From NCBI RefSeq assembly GCF_032854445.1, contig NC_088299.1:8158324-8222323 (forward strand): DNA of 64,000 nucleotides, read 5' to 3'. Below, piece by piece: positions 23,577 to 35,342 of this stretch. Made by a program: the position numbers and the translations under genes. The DNA comes from Liolophura sinensis. Its lineage: Eukaryota; Mollusca; Polyplacophora; Chitonida; Chitonidae. How positions within the stretch are numbered: position 1 is the first letter of the stretch; every line of letters starts with the position of its first letter. The notes beneath the pieces are model-generated. The model saw nothing but the letters and a program-made list of their open reading frames with translations. It did not search any database and was not told the DNA's origin.

Positions 23577-25401
23577 CTTCCACAGGAAATGAATCTATAT
23601 ATACGATCAGCTAGGCAAAATCTCAAAACATTTTCAGAATATTTTTCTCTCACTCACAGCACATATTCTGACATAGATAGACTCAGGAACAATAAAAAGC
23701 GGTCAATGATTGTGAAGAGCAGGGCTTAGATAAAATAATCAAAAATTTTATTACAGAGGCTGGGGCTGAATTAAACAGACGGCAATACACATAGATAGAC
23801 AACTGTCACCTCAAGCACGTAAAGGTAACGATGCTCATTTCACTGACATCACGGATCTAGGAGGCTCAGGGCTGTCAATCAAATCTGACCTGAGTAACCT
23901 GACCAATCACAATCTCACATCTAGGAAACATCATGTGACATTAAAGCATTCATCACATGATTTACGAAAAGATAACTTGATATGCATTTGTTTTACATGG
24001 AAAATGTTAAAGGTACTGGTATGTCAGATGTTTCAGTTTCAAAACATACATACATGTACACGTACATGTAAAATTGTAAATTAAGGCCAGTCTAGTATCC
24101 AGTACCTGAACACTACATGCATGCCATCATTAATTGCTTTCTAGACCTGAAATATTTGATATATGCTATAACTCTGATAAAGACAAATTTGGGTACAAAA
24201 TATAGCTTCTGTCTTCTTATGTTATTTTACTCACGATCCAATTATTTTTAAGGTTATGTTTCCCTTCATTAGAATTACAAGCCAAACCATCACAGGCGTT
24301 CAATTACTTAAGCACATAAAGCAGGTTCTACTATTTTTCTTCTTAAATATAATACAGAATTAAAATAAAAGAGCTCCAGTCAGTAAACTAGGCTTAAATT
24401 AAACTGGCATGACAGAACATACATGTAATATTAATGTTCCTATGCAATGGCATTTTTAAATCTACACATGTAAATGTATTTCAGTGCATACTGTTTGTAG
24501 ACCTAACCAAAGAGGAGACAACCTCTGTGGTGTCTATCACACTTTGAATTCTGTCTGTGTTGATAGAAGTTATTTCCCCTGAATGACACTTTTACTCAGT
24601 GATCTTGACTACAGTTTAGTAACACACACATCCATAAAACGTACACCATTCTTGACCCTACATCAAAGGGGAGGTAAATGTAATGCATATTTCCCTTTTC
24701 AAACCCAATACATAGACCTACAAATACATGTGCAGTCATCCATTAAAAAAATGATACCGCATGATACTGCCATGAACTTCATGTATGTATTCATGAATTA
24801 TACTTCAGATACTATTATGAAAGTCTAACACCAAAGCTTGCCAGGGACAACCGAACTCAATCTTACTCAGTGCTGCATAGTACTGTATTACATGTACAAG
24901 ACAAGCTCAGTTGTCATAAACCTGAAATCAAGCTGACAAGGGCCCTACATGTATGTGTAAGTCCTAAGTTGATTTCTTGATCCTAATGAATGGGTCACAA
25001 AATTTACATAAATTTTCATTAGAATCTGACAATATCTGAAATGCAGTTATTGCACAGAAACCAATCATGAAAAGGTTATGTGTGGATTCGGCTGGTCTTC
25101 AAACATCACCTGAGATTTAAAAAAAAAAAAAAAACCTACACACACTATCTAATCACAAGTATTAACTGCACTGGTATATATCATTATATATGCAAAACTT
25201 ATGCACACAAGAAGATATTTTTTAAACTTAATTTGAAGTTACACAAAATGAACCTGCTACTGCATGGAAACCAAGGCCTGACAGAAGCTCAGAAATATGG
25301 GACAACAGGTGGACAGAACAGTCAGCTAATAATTAATTTCCCTTGCTTTTTGTGACAGCCTAATAAAGATGAAAGAATATGAAATTAATCCCTTGTGTGC
25401 T
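23577..25401. other. no gene seen
   Basis: AT-rich sequence with several ACATGTA palindromes. The plus-strand frames at 24583-24828 and 25080-25355 have no recognisable motif; the latter includes an A-run. Confidence 0.45.
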
Positions 25402-25744
25402 TCCAGTCATTTTGACAGCTTCAGTAACCTAATGGTTAGAGTATCTGCCTCATCAAACCCAGAATCAAACCCAAGTATGGTCATACTGAAGACTTTAAAA
25501 ATGGTACTTGTGGCTGCATCTCTTGGTGCTCAGCACTGAGAGCTTAGAGCAAGGAAACAGGACTGGTTGGCCCTGTGTCAGTGTAATGGGTGTCAGGTCT
25601 GGTGTCTTCAGCATACTTCAGTGGTGGCAGCATTATGGCGACATGGAAGTCACAGTGTAAGTACACACACTTAATGGCTCCTAGTGGTCACATGAAAATT
25701 ATTAAGTACGACGTTAAACCCCAAGCATTCATTCATCCAGTCAT
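25402..25744 (+). mobile_element. SINE family B copy, full length, with target-site duplication
   Basis: TCCAGTCAT at 25402-25410 is repeated at 25736-25744. The head has A-box-like TAACCTAATGGTTAGAG and B-box-like GAATCAAACCC. The body holds GGTCTGGTGTCTTCAGCAT and the tail reads TTAAGTACGACGTTAAACCC, then CATTCATTCAT. This is the best reference copy for family B in the window. Confidence 0.85.
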
Positions 25745-26214
25745 ATTCACCGTCTGCTGGAGTTGACAGAAGATGTAAACAACCTCCATAACTGACTGTT
25801 CACTGTGTGTGACAATGGCATAGTTTGACAAGTGTGACAAGAAATATCAAAGCCCCAGTAAAGGGCAATCCCAGCAATTCACTGCAATGTGGAATATTGG
25901 GTCATTATTAAACTGATATGCGTGGTAAATTATAACAAATAGATTCGGGTTTCATCAAGATATGGGTCAGGATTCTCCTAACAAGACATGTTAAGTGAGC
26001 TAGTCCATGTCAAGATGACTCGCTTTTGCTTCCTGACAAAATATCACTATCTTCAGAGTGAGATTTCATTGTTTTTTCACATAGGTTTGGCAGTGAATTT
26101 AAATTTCACAAATCAACCTAAAATGGAATCTATCTGTAAATCAGTAACTCTGCATTGATTTTACATGTACATGCTGTCTTCATGAAATGCATGTCACCCA
26201 CAAAAGTGCATTTT

Positions 26215-26345
26215 TAGTGGCCCAAAATAAATGGCCCAAAATATTATTTTTGGTGCTGAAACTTACAACTGTGCAGTAGAGTATCATCCCATGTTCCTCG
26301 CAAACCTCAGAACACCTTTCTAAAATCTAAACTCTCAGAATCAGG
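26215..26345 (-). repeat. dispersed repeat family F, copy 3
   Basis: In reverse complement it aligns with 9560-9705 (GTTCTGAGGTTTG, TTGTAAGTTTCAG.ACCAAA and AATATTTTG). A similar CCTTTCTAAGAACTCTAA block near 26540-26600 may be a further fragment. Confidence 0.5.
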
Positions 26346-26806
26346 ACAAACAAGCAAGTTAGACGAAATTTATAGTCATTTAAGGTCGGTCAACAAATCG
26401 ATAAATCAAATAATGAATTGGCCCTAAAAAGTTGCAAGCCAACATGCATTTTTAGAGAGAAATAAAAGCCACACAATATAACTAACTACGCCACACCTCA
26501 CATACGACATCACCTTGCCTAATAAACAAACTCTGAAACACCTTTCTAAGAACTCTAAGGCAGAATCACACAAAATATTCAAATTAGTCATGGAGAAAAT
26601 TTTAGGCCATTTTCCTGCTTTTTTTGTGATAAAAATATTACGAAATTTTGGTAATGCTTTTTGCAGAAACATTTTATAAGTACACACTGGATAAAATCAG
26701 GACCACCGTCCCCACAAACCTGAAAACATTATCTTAAGACGTACAAACTTCTCAAAATGAGTAGCAGAAAAAGAAGGAATTTAGTGAAGCCATGATGGAA
26801 AATTTC

Positions 26807-26950
26807 TTTCTTTATTGGAGTTGTATGCTGTACTTATTTAAGAATATTTCATTTATACAACGGCAGCCAGCATTATGGTGGGAGGAAACCGGCCAGAGCC
26901 CAGGGGAAACTTACAACCATCCGCAAGTTTTTGCCAGGCCTTCACACAAG
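26807..26950 (-). mobile_element. SINE family A copy, diverged
   Basis: It retains AAGAATATTTCATTTATACA, CCAGCATTATGGTGGGAGGA and ACCATCCGCAAG in minus orientation. The tail is eroded. Confidence 0.75.
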
Positions 26951-27397
26951 ACCTTCGGAAATTTAGACCTAATACAGTTTGTGCAGACTTCTAGTATATG
27001 TAATGTGAGGCATGTTTAGTGCAGTACTGTAGTCTATTTTCTCCAGTACACATGTCCTTAACCTAGAATTACCCCATCTGTCAATTACAGATCTAGCTTT
27101 ATGACATATCTGTAACCTTAAGGTTATTAAAACATGACAGTTCTGTTAACGGGGGTATCAACAAAGCCCAGGTGAATCCTAAACTGGGTGACTGGAAATG
27201 TGCTGATGCCGTATGCATGTAAATGCATGGCTCTGATTGCCGATATGGGGATGATAAGAGACTGCTTTCCAAACAGAATGTCACATGCAGGAACCTTCAT
27301 GCTTGTGCTATTAATTTACTAGCTACACACTGTGTGTCATAACTTTCAGCATGACACACTGAATGCATGTATTTCCGTAAAGACAAAATGACAAGAC

Positions 27398-27690
27398 GTA
27401 GCATGATGGTTAAGGTGGTTAAGCATATCAAATGCTAGGACACCTGTGGTGCAGGTTCAAAACCAGCCGTGGACGAGGAATATTTTTTTTTTGTACACAT
27501 TGTGGACAACATTTGTGTGACTGTTTGTACAGTCCACTCTATCCTTCATTGAAGACCACTTGTCTCCACCAGTATGGGGTGCTCATCTGTGCCCTGGACA
27601 CTCCCGTTTCTTCAATCCATGAAATGGGCCACCATCATACTAGTGAAAACTTTTTATGTTTAATGTTTAATAACAATCAAATAAATAAAA
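27398..27690 (+). mobile_element. SINE-like element, family E
   Basis: A tRNA-like head (A-box-like TAGCATGATGGTTAAGG, B-box-like GGTTCAAAACC) is followed by about 200 bp of unique body. The 3' end AACAATCAAATAAATAAA resembles the tail of family A. Only one copy is in the window, so the family assignment rests on structure. Confidence 0.55.
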
Positions 27691-27810
27691 TATAAAACCT
27701 TGTGATGATAAGCACAAATAGAAATAAATAATTTATTGGGAAAGAAGATTGACACTGTCTAGGAAGCTTTTCAAAACTGTGAACTGATTAATGCAACAAA
27801 ATCACTACAA

Positions 27811-28205
27811 AGTCAGGTGCACTGACCCAGCGAGATACACAGATCCAGTCAGATGCACAGACCCAGTGAGACGCACGGAGCCAGTAACAGACACTGACCC
27901 AGCAACCCAGCGAGATACACTGCCAGTGAGACGCATGGAGCCAGTGAGACAAATTGAGTCAGTCAGACGGACTGATCCAGTGAGATACACTTAGCCAGTC
28001 AGATGCACTTACCCAGCGAGATACACTGCCAGTGAGACGCACGGAGCCAGTGAGACAAACTGAGCCAGTCAGACGCACTAACCCAGCGAGATACACTTCC
28101 AGTGACACGCATGGAGCCAGTGAGACACACTGAGCCAGTCAGACAGACTGATCCAGCAAGATACACTTAACCAGTCAGATGTACAGAGCCAGTGAGACCC
28201 AATGA
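27811..28205. repeat. 18-bp degenerate minisatellite
   Basis: Units of the form AGCCAGTGAGACGCACTG repeat about 20 times with substitutions and a few deletions. The period is a multiple of three, so a 67-codon frame with a six-residue periodicity (DPVRRT-like) stays open; it is not thought to be coding. Confidence 0.85.
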
Positions 28206-28620
28206 GCTAGTCAGTCACTGAGCTATACATGTAGTGTAACACACACTTTACAACATCTCTCAGCCAGTGAAACACACTGAGCCTGTCAGTCACGGAGCTA
28301 TACATGTAGTGTGACACACACTTTACAACATCTATGAGCCAGTCAGACACTGAGCTATACATGTAGTGTGACACAGACTTTACAACATCTCTGAGCCAGA
28401 GAGACCTAATGAGCCAGTCAGACACTGAGCTATACATGTAGTGTGACACACACTTTACAACATCTCTGAGCCAGAGAGACCCAATGAGCCAGTCAGACAC
28501 TGAACCTTACATGTAGTGTGACACACAGACTTTACAACATCTCCGAGCCAGAGAGACCCAATGATCCAGTCAGTCACTGAGCTATACATGTAGTGTGACA
28601 CACACTTTACAACATCTCAG
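28206..28620. repeat. 75-bp higher-order repeat derived from the 18-bp array
   Basis: GAGCTATACATGTAGTGTG recurs at 28220, 28295, 28352, 28427, 28502 and 28579. Spacings are 75, 57, 75, 75 and 77; the 57-bp spacing equals 75 minus one 18-bp unit. Each unit also contains TTTACAACATCT and two AGCCAG-type subunits, linking it to the adjacent array. Confidence 0.85.
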
Positions 28621-29537
28621 AGAAACAGTCTCAGAGTCAGAGAAACACAATAAGCCACCAAGATGCACCTTGAAAAGGCCAGTAAAAAAAAGCAGCCTCC
28701 TTCAAGTTTATTACCTCCATCTGTGTCCAAAATGACACAGAAAAAGGGTAACATTCAAAACTTGTATCATCACAGATGAACACAAAAATTTACTTCCCAT
28801 AGATAAATTGATTCGTATCCGTTCTTGCGTTCATGAATTTAAATTATACATGTATGTATAAAATTACATTTCAGATGTGATTCATATTTTGAGGAGGTTC
28901 CAGCTTCAAGCTTTCACTGTCAAACCAGTTCAACTATATTACAAGTGTTCTAGTTATATATAACAGTCTACAAAAGCCTGAACATCATTTGCTCTAGATA
29001 CGAATGTAACCTTGCAAAAAGATTGCATTTTATTATTAAAGAATTAAGTCTTCAATTCAGAGCTGTGTGTGTATGACCACACTGGTATTCTCATGAACAC
29101 GCTGTAGTAACACAACGGCAATGTGTTTGAACAAGGTCACAACCAAGAACCCTGACTTACTTATCTTGGAAGAAAGCCATGGGCCGCCGAGAAAAAAAAT
29201 AGGTCCTGAACAGGAGCGTGTTTACTCAGCCGTGACTGTGTCAACAGACTGTTAACATAGCTAGGTAGATACAAGTACATGTACAATCCAGTCTTCACTA
29301 ATGATCCTTGTCATTGGATGTGCTCTGGTCAACTCTACTTATAGCTACCTTGTGTGTACTAAAGTGAGTCACTGGGCTTAAGGTCATGTCAATTTATAAA
29401 GGCTGTCACAACTGGTCCGATCACCTTGTTCATATGAACTCACATTTCTGGTTGTTTAACCCTACCTTCTTCCTAACATACACGTAGCACATTAGAACTA
29501 TCTTGGTCAGTGCTCTAGGTGTCAATCAAGAACGCAT
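28621..29537. other. no gene seen
   Basis: AT-rich sequence with no repeat or open frame of note. Confidence 0.5.
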
Positions 29538-29737
29538 TTCCTGATTAACTTATTTATTTATTTATTTATATATTCATTCATTTATTCATTTGATTGGTGT
29601 TTTACACCATACATCTCAAGAACATTTCACTTATACGACGGCAGCCAGCATTATGGTGGGAGGAAACCGGGCACAGCCCAGGGGAAAACCACAATCATCC
29701 GCAGGTTGCTGACAGACCTTCCCACGTACTTCCTGAT
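29538..29737 (-). mobile_element. SINE family A copy, 5'-truncated, with target-site duplication
   Basis: TTCCTGAT at 29538-29545 is repeated at 29730-29737. The (AAAT)n tail is interrupted by an ATTC repeat. The body has CTTATACGACGGCAGCC and GGTGGGAGGAAACCGGGC. Confidence 0.8.
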
Positions 29738-30483
29738 AATGCGGGAACCATCATTTATTGTCTCTTCATATCATACTAGGATGCTGTATTGCAAAAGGTC
29801 TGTTTTCATTGGTCAAACATGATGATGTACAGTGTTACAGGATATCTGTATTTAGACAACCTCTGAACACAATTCAGCTAACGCACTATTTCTAGTCCCA
29901 TCTATTTACCCCTGAACAATAAGGTCACAGACTTGAATCCAGCTCACACTGGCTTGGTTGTGCAGGGATTCATACATGTCGATTTTAGACCCTGGTATTT
30001 AGTGGTAAAATTCAGTTAAAAATTAAATACTGGGGTAATATAAAATCTCAATTCTGTGTTTTTCTGATAAAAATACTCAAATTTTTGGATAAAAACTGAA
30101 TTGCATTTGAATCATATATATGTAGCGTTTGACCTCAATCGTCAATGGCTGGACCAATGTAGTCAGCCGTGATTTTCATGACCAAGATGACAAAAAAGAC
30201 AGCCTAACAGTGACGCCAGGAGTTTAGAAAATGGACTCAAACCGTTTTGCTTTCCCTGCCTATTGTATTCAAAGACCATCACAGAAGATTTGAGATCAAG
30301 CATCCTTTTAACACTTAATGCTAATTACATAACCATCTGTCTTCAGCAACTTTATGTTATACAGGAAATGTAAATTAGGCCTAAGCTATTCAGTGATCTG
30401 AGGTAAGGTTTCCTTGGGTGCTTACAACATAGCCAGGCATACAGCGTACCTGTATGGAGGATATTCTAGTACTTCTTTGTTTA

Positions 30484-30918
30484 ATATAACAACCAACATG
30501 GATGGTTTATAACTGTATTGTTATAATTATACATGTATCTTTGATCAGGATTAGCCCAGTCCTTGCCTTTGCATATCATGCTTATTTAGGAGAGGAAGCC
30601 AGCATGAGCTGGGCTTGAACTCACAGAGACCGCATTGGTGAGAGGCTCCTCGGTCATTATACTGCGCTAGTGCGCTAACCAACTGAGCCACGAAGGCCCC
30701 CTGTTGTTTATTTTTGATGATATATGCAGGGTTTGTAACTCTTTCATTATGTACCTCTAGTCTGACCAAGATAAGCCTCATCTCTGTATTTTGCACATGT
30801 TTACATTTGATATAATGTTTGTCAGTTTCTTTCTTTCCGTTAATATAACAACCAACAATGGAACATGCATCACCATTGTTTATAACTGTTTTCTTATACA
30901 ATGTGTATCTCTGATCAG
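30484..30918. repeat. direct repeat of about 70-80 bp flanking a tRNA-like segment
   Basis: TAATATAACAACCAAC followed by TTTATAACTGT and ending GATCAGG occurs at about 30484-30549 and 30840-30918. The second copy has a small insertion. The segment between contains the family A SINE head. No further terminal structure was found. Confidence 0.55.
30585..30703 (-). mobile_element. tRNA-like head of SINE family A
   Basis: On the minus strand it reads GGCCTTCGTGGCTCAGTTGG (A-box-like), and later GTGAGTTCAAGCCC (B-box-like), then CAGCTCATGCTGGC. The same head is joined to the family A body at 32434-32645, which identifies the family. The 3' body is missing here. Confidence 0.75.
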
Positions 30919-31135
30919 GGAAATATACTTGTAAAAGTATATGTGTACAGTCCAACAATAAAATCATGATCAGAATGAACCTGAAATGAAAATAAACTTT
31001 CTCTTTGTATATATATAGTTCATATATACTTTCACGTTCACAACATTACCAGTCACCAAATGTGGAACTGAACTCAATACCACGTTAAAGCCGGCATTTA
31101 AGATACAAGTAAACTCAATCTGATCACAAAAAATG

Positions 31136-32160
31136 CGTCTAATTGCTGCCACACTGAGTTTGTCTGACTGCTGGCTCACTCAGTTACAGCCTCAATGTGT
31201 CTAATTGCTGCCACACTGAGTTTGTCTGACTGCTGGCTCACTCAGTTACAGTCTCAATGTGTCTAATCGCTGCCTCACTGAGTTTGGGTGATTGCTACTG
31301 GAGTTTGGTTGATTGCTATGTAACTGAGTTCGGCTAATTGCCACCTCAATAAGTTAGTCTGACTGCTGGCTCACTTAGTTTGTCTAAATGCTGCCACATT
31401 GAGTTACTGCCTCAATGTATCTGATTGCTCTCCAAGTGAGTTTGTCTGATTGCTGCAAGAGTGAGTTTGATTGCTGCATGAGTGAGTTTATCTGATTGCT
31501 CTCCAAGTAAATTTGTCTGATTGCTCTCCAAGTGAGTTTGTCTGATTGCTGCATCAGTGAGTTTGATTGCTGCATGAGTGAGTTTATCTGATTGCTCTCC
31601 AAGTGAGTTTGTCTGATTGCTGCCTTCATGAGTTTGTCTGATTGCTGCCTTCATGAGTTTGATTGCTGCATGAGTGAGTTTGATTGCTGCATGAGTGAGT
31701 TTATCTGACTGCTCTCCAAGTGAGTTTGTCTGATTGCTGCATCAGTGAGTTTGTCTGATTGCTGGATTATTAATTTCTGACCAATAACTACCTCCAAAGA
31801 GTTTGACTTACTGCATGCTGCCTTCATGAGGTTAATCCAATGATACATCACTGAGTTGGAATGATTGCTCCATCATTCAGCTGTATAATATATACTGAAC
31901 TTCTTAGGTTAAAGTAACTGCTGACTCACTGATTCTTTTTGACAGGTTGCAACCCCTTTGAGACAAGCTGGTCGATTCATGTAATTCAGAGTTTTGAACC
32001 TGTGTCTGACGCAACTTAATTATTGCCAACTGAGTTTGAATGATTGCTCCTTCACTGGTTGATTGAATACTCATTAATGCCTTAACTACATGTAAGTCAA
32101 TAAGTGTGACAGACTGCTGCCTCGTTGTGTTTGACTAATTGCTGCATGTACTGAATTCAT
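31136..32160. repeat. 25/21-bp degenerate minisatellite
   Basis: Three units of about 60 bp at 31136-31290 (TAATTGCTGCCACACTGAG type) lead into units of 25 bp (GATTGCTGCATGAGTGAGTT plus TATCT) alternating with 21-bp units lacking the last four bases. From 31790 the pattern decays but GATTGCT blocks recur to about 32150. It is related to the array at 32690. Confidence 0.85.
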
Positions 32161-32433
32161 GACTCACCACATCCATTCACATGTATGAGGATGATGAGGT
32201 GAAAGATGATCCAAAATTACACGTGGTGTGTTAGAAAACAGAACAATCTGCACAGCATACATTGTGAACGTCAACCATGATATTTAGACAATGTTTTCAC
32301 TGCCCTGTCTGTGTGAGAATTAAGAGCATGTTGGCATGAGTAATGACATATGTTTGCATGTCTTGAATAATGAAAATAATTTGGGTGCATGAGTGGCAAA
32401 AAAATATTTCTGGGTGTACTGGCTAAAAGGTGG

Positions 32434-32645
32434 GTATTTATTGGTGTTTTACACAATACTCAAGAATATTTCACTTAATATGGTGGCTGAGCTTGGGGGA
32501 AACCCACGACCATCCACAGGTTCTCATGTATGGCCAGAGAGGAAGCCAGCATAAGCTAGACTTGAACTCATAGGAACTGCAATGGTGGAAGGCTCCTGGG
32601 TCATTGTGCTGTGCTGGCGTGGTAACCCTTGGCCACGGAGGCCCT
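32434..32645 (-). mobile_element. SINE family A copy with head and tail joined
   Basis: The tail module (TATTTATTGGTGTTTTACAC, ACTCAAGAATATTTCACTTA) is followed by CCCACGACCATCCACAGG and then by the tRNA-like head (AGACTTGAACTCATAGG in plus reading). This single copy links the body and head seen apart elsewhere. Part of the middle, including the CCAGCATTATGG block, is deleted. Confidence 0.8.
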
Positions 32646-32689
32646 GCATACTTGTACATGTATGTGCACCTATGTACCCTGTGCTGCCT

Positions 32690-33275
32690 CACTAGAATGG
32701 AATGACTGGTGCCTTACTAGGATGGAATGATTACTGACTCACACAGTTTGAATACTGCCTCACTAGGATGGAATGACTGCTGCCTCACTACGATGGAATG
32801 ATTGCTGCCTCACTAGGATGGAATGATTGCTGCCTCACTAGGATGGAAAGATTGCGGACTCACACGGATTTGAATGCTGCCTTACTAGGATGGAATGACT
32901 GCTACCTCACTAGGATAGAATGATTGCTGCCTCACTAGAATGGAATGATTCCTGACTCACACATTTTGAATACTGCCTCACTAGGATGGAATGATTGCTG
33001 CCTCACTAGAATGGATTGATTGCTGCCTCACTAGAATGGAATGATTGCTGACTCACACAGTTTGAATACTGCCTCACTAGGATGGAATGACTGATACCTC
33101 ACCAGGATAGAATGATTGCTGCCTCACTAGAATGGAATGATTGCTGACTCACACAGTTTGAACACTGCCTCACTAGGATGGAATGATTGCTGCCTCACTA
33201 GAATGGAATGATTACTGCCTTACTGAGATGAAATTGATTGCTGCCTCACTAGAATGGAATGATTGCTGCCTGAAG
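32690..33275. repeat. 25-bp minisatellite, about 23 units
   Basis: Units read GCTGCCTCACTAGAATGGAA plus TGATT. A 24-bp variant with ACTCACACAGTTTGAA recurs at fairly regular intervals. The GATTGCTGCCTCACT core is shared with the array at 31136. Confidence 0.9.
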
Positions 33276-33384
33276 TACATGTACATGTACCATGATGATT
33301 ATGCATGAGACATCAGAGCCATATCTAGAAAACAACAGAAGGATCTGATCCCAAGCTTTCAAGGTCACAATCTGAATGTCACCT

Positions 33385-33961
33385 TTAAAGGTGGAGAAAA
33401 CATAAAAATGACATGAAGTTGAGATGAAAGAGTGCGAAATGTTATTCCTAAATGTGGTCTTCAATAATTTTTCCAATTTTTCCTTACGGAGAAAAAGACA
33501 CTTGAAAAGAATTTTTGTATGGTGGGTATTTGGGACCACCTTTTGGTATTTATAGTCTTTCATAATTTCAAAAATGAGGATGTAACAAAAGTTTAATAAA
33601 CATTTTTGCACTAGAATTTGTTCTTTTCAGCTAACAAATGTATTATACCTTAATTTGGATCATATTTATATTTTTAATATGTTAATAAATATTATCATAA
33701 TTTACGTTAAATACATATTTTCCGATATAAACAACAAATTTACATTCAAATAAGCATCACATCCTTATTTAGCACATTACTATTCAACAACTATCAATAC
33801 CAAAAGTTGGTCCCAAATGCCCACCCTATAAAAATATTTTCAAACACCCTTTTGTCTTGAAAAAAAAAATCCAAAAAAATATTAAAGATCATATTTGCAA
33901 ATAAGTTTTGAAGCTCTTTCATTTGACTTTGGCATCATTTTTATGTTTTCTTCTCCTTTCA
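33385..33961. mobile_element. foldback TTAA element with arms of about 250 bp
   Basis: The element lies between TTAA (33385-33388) and TTCA (33958-33961, a presumed mutated TTAA). The left end AGGTGGAGAAAACATAAAAA is matched by the reversed right end AGGAGAAGAAAACATAAAAA. The match continues inward, for example ATTTGGGACCACCTTTTGG at about 33527 against the reverse complement of CCAAAAGTTGGTCCCAAAT near 33799. The two arms therefore form one long imperfect hairpin. The ends resemble those of the MITEs at 13621 and 21576, suggesting a common transposase family. The open frames inside are by-products of AT-rich sequence. Confidence 0.75.
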
Positions 33962-35342
33962 AGTTTGTTAAAGAAATGTTATAAAATGCAACTTAAAATG
34001 ATGCTTTCTGAGAGCTTCGAGTCTGTGAATAAAAGAAATTTGTATGAAAAGTTTTTATTGATAAACCATCATGTTTATTTTCAATTTACTTGTTAGTTGA
34101 ACATCAGTGAGTTGAGGAAACTCATTCTATAGGCCATACCTTCAGGATGGAATCTTCGGTGGGTAATTCTGAGTTCTCTTCAAATACATGGAGAAGGTTT
34201 CAACCAATGAAATGCCACAGCAAAGGACAGATTGTGACCAATCAGGGTACAGTCAGAAGTGTACGCCAAAGACTTAGGGGCCATATAAACATGCAACGAT
34301 TTGAAAACACCATACGACGAGAAGAAAGATTTCATCCAATGACCCAACCAAGATTACCCTGTGAATTGGTCAAACCAATTATGGCATTAGACACAAGGGA
34401 TCAAGGGATCATTTGTAGTAAAGCAAAGAAGAGTCACTGACATTTTTAAGGTGAGGATACTTGACATTACACATGGGAAGGGCCACCCGTCCTTGTCAGG
34501 TACATTTAGTACCACACAAATTATCCATCAGAGGTACAGTGAGGGGTATCAATTGTCGGACATCTGGCCTTCATAGGTTTGATGCAGCACTATACCTCAT
34601 AAATTCCATGACTTTCCAGGATCCTTTCAAACAGAATTCCATTACCTTTTCATGACTTTCATTACCAGTTTGCTCACCCACAGAGTGTGTTCACTGTTGT
34701 GTAGTTCTTTCCACTTTAAAGACAGACAACTGACAATTTAGCTGTTTGCAAACATTCCGCAGTGTTATCACATATAAATGACACATCCACAACAAATTAA
34801 AAACTTTCTCCACGTAAATGTCCAGAAATCTAAATCAACTAATCTATAAGCAGTTTGTTAAGGTTTTTCTTTTTTCATTTTAATCAACATCTAAGACTTC
34901 CCAAAAAAATTTGATAACCTGAAAATAAATTCCATGACTTTTAAAGTCTGTAAATTATAATTTCAATATTGTGTGACATTCAAGGATTTTCCAGGGTAAG
35001 GATCTCAAGGTTATATAGAGGTCCAAACTTAGTGACTCAGAATAGATCACTCATCCACCCAGTAATACCCAGCTTCATATTGGAAACTAACAATCACGTG
35101 TCTGTTGCCTTCTCTCAACTCCGTCTAGCTCAGCCAGTAACTGCTAAAAACTCAGGTGTGACCGACATTGAAGTATGTTTGCTGATTTTGATGGGAATAC
35201 CTCGATTGATGTTTGAGCCTGTGAACAGCACTGAATCATCCTGATTTGAGGTTGGACACATTTGTGGAAGTCGTGGAAGACCTATCCAACTCTAGCAACT
35301 ATCTTGACATGTTTGAATCAGAGTTTCCACTCAGCATGTATC
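33962..35342. other. no convincing gene
   Basis: The plus-strand frame at 34147-34440 (97 codons) is the longest here. It has no recognisable domain and no clear splice context. Nothing else was seen. Confidence 0.4.

Noticed and set aside
27791-27994. 67-codon plus-strand ORF with six-residue periodicity
   Set aside because: It is produced by the 18-bp minisatellite and has no other coding sign.
30660-30703. possible tRNA gene
   Set aside because: The A and B boxes belong to a SINE head; the same head is attached to a SINE body at 32434-32645 and the tRNA fold is incomplete.
33249-33611. 120-codon minus-strand ORF
   Set aside because: It starts in the minisatellite and runs through one arm of the foldback element; not a gene.
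34147-34440. 97-codon plus-strand ORF with repeated CCAATG-type blocks
   Set aside because: No recognisable domain or flanking splice signals. The sequence may be worth a search but does not support a gene call.
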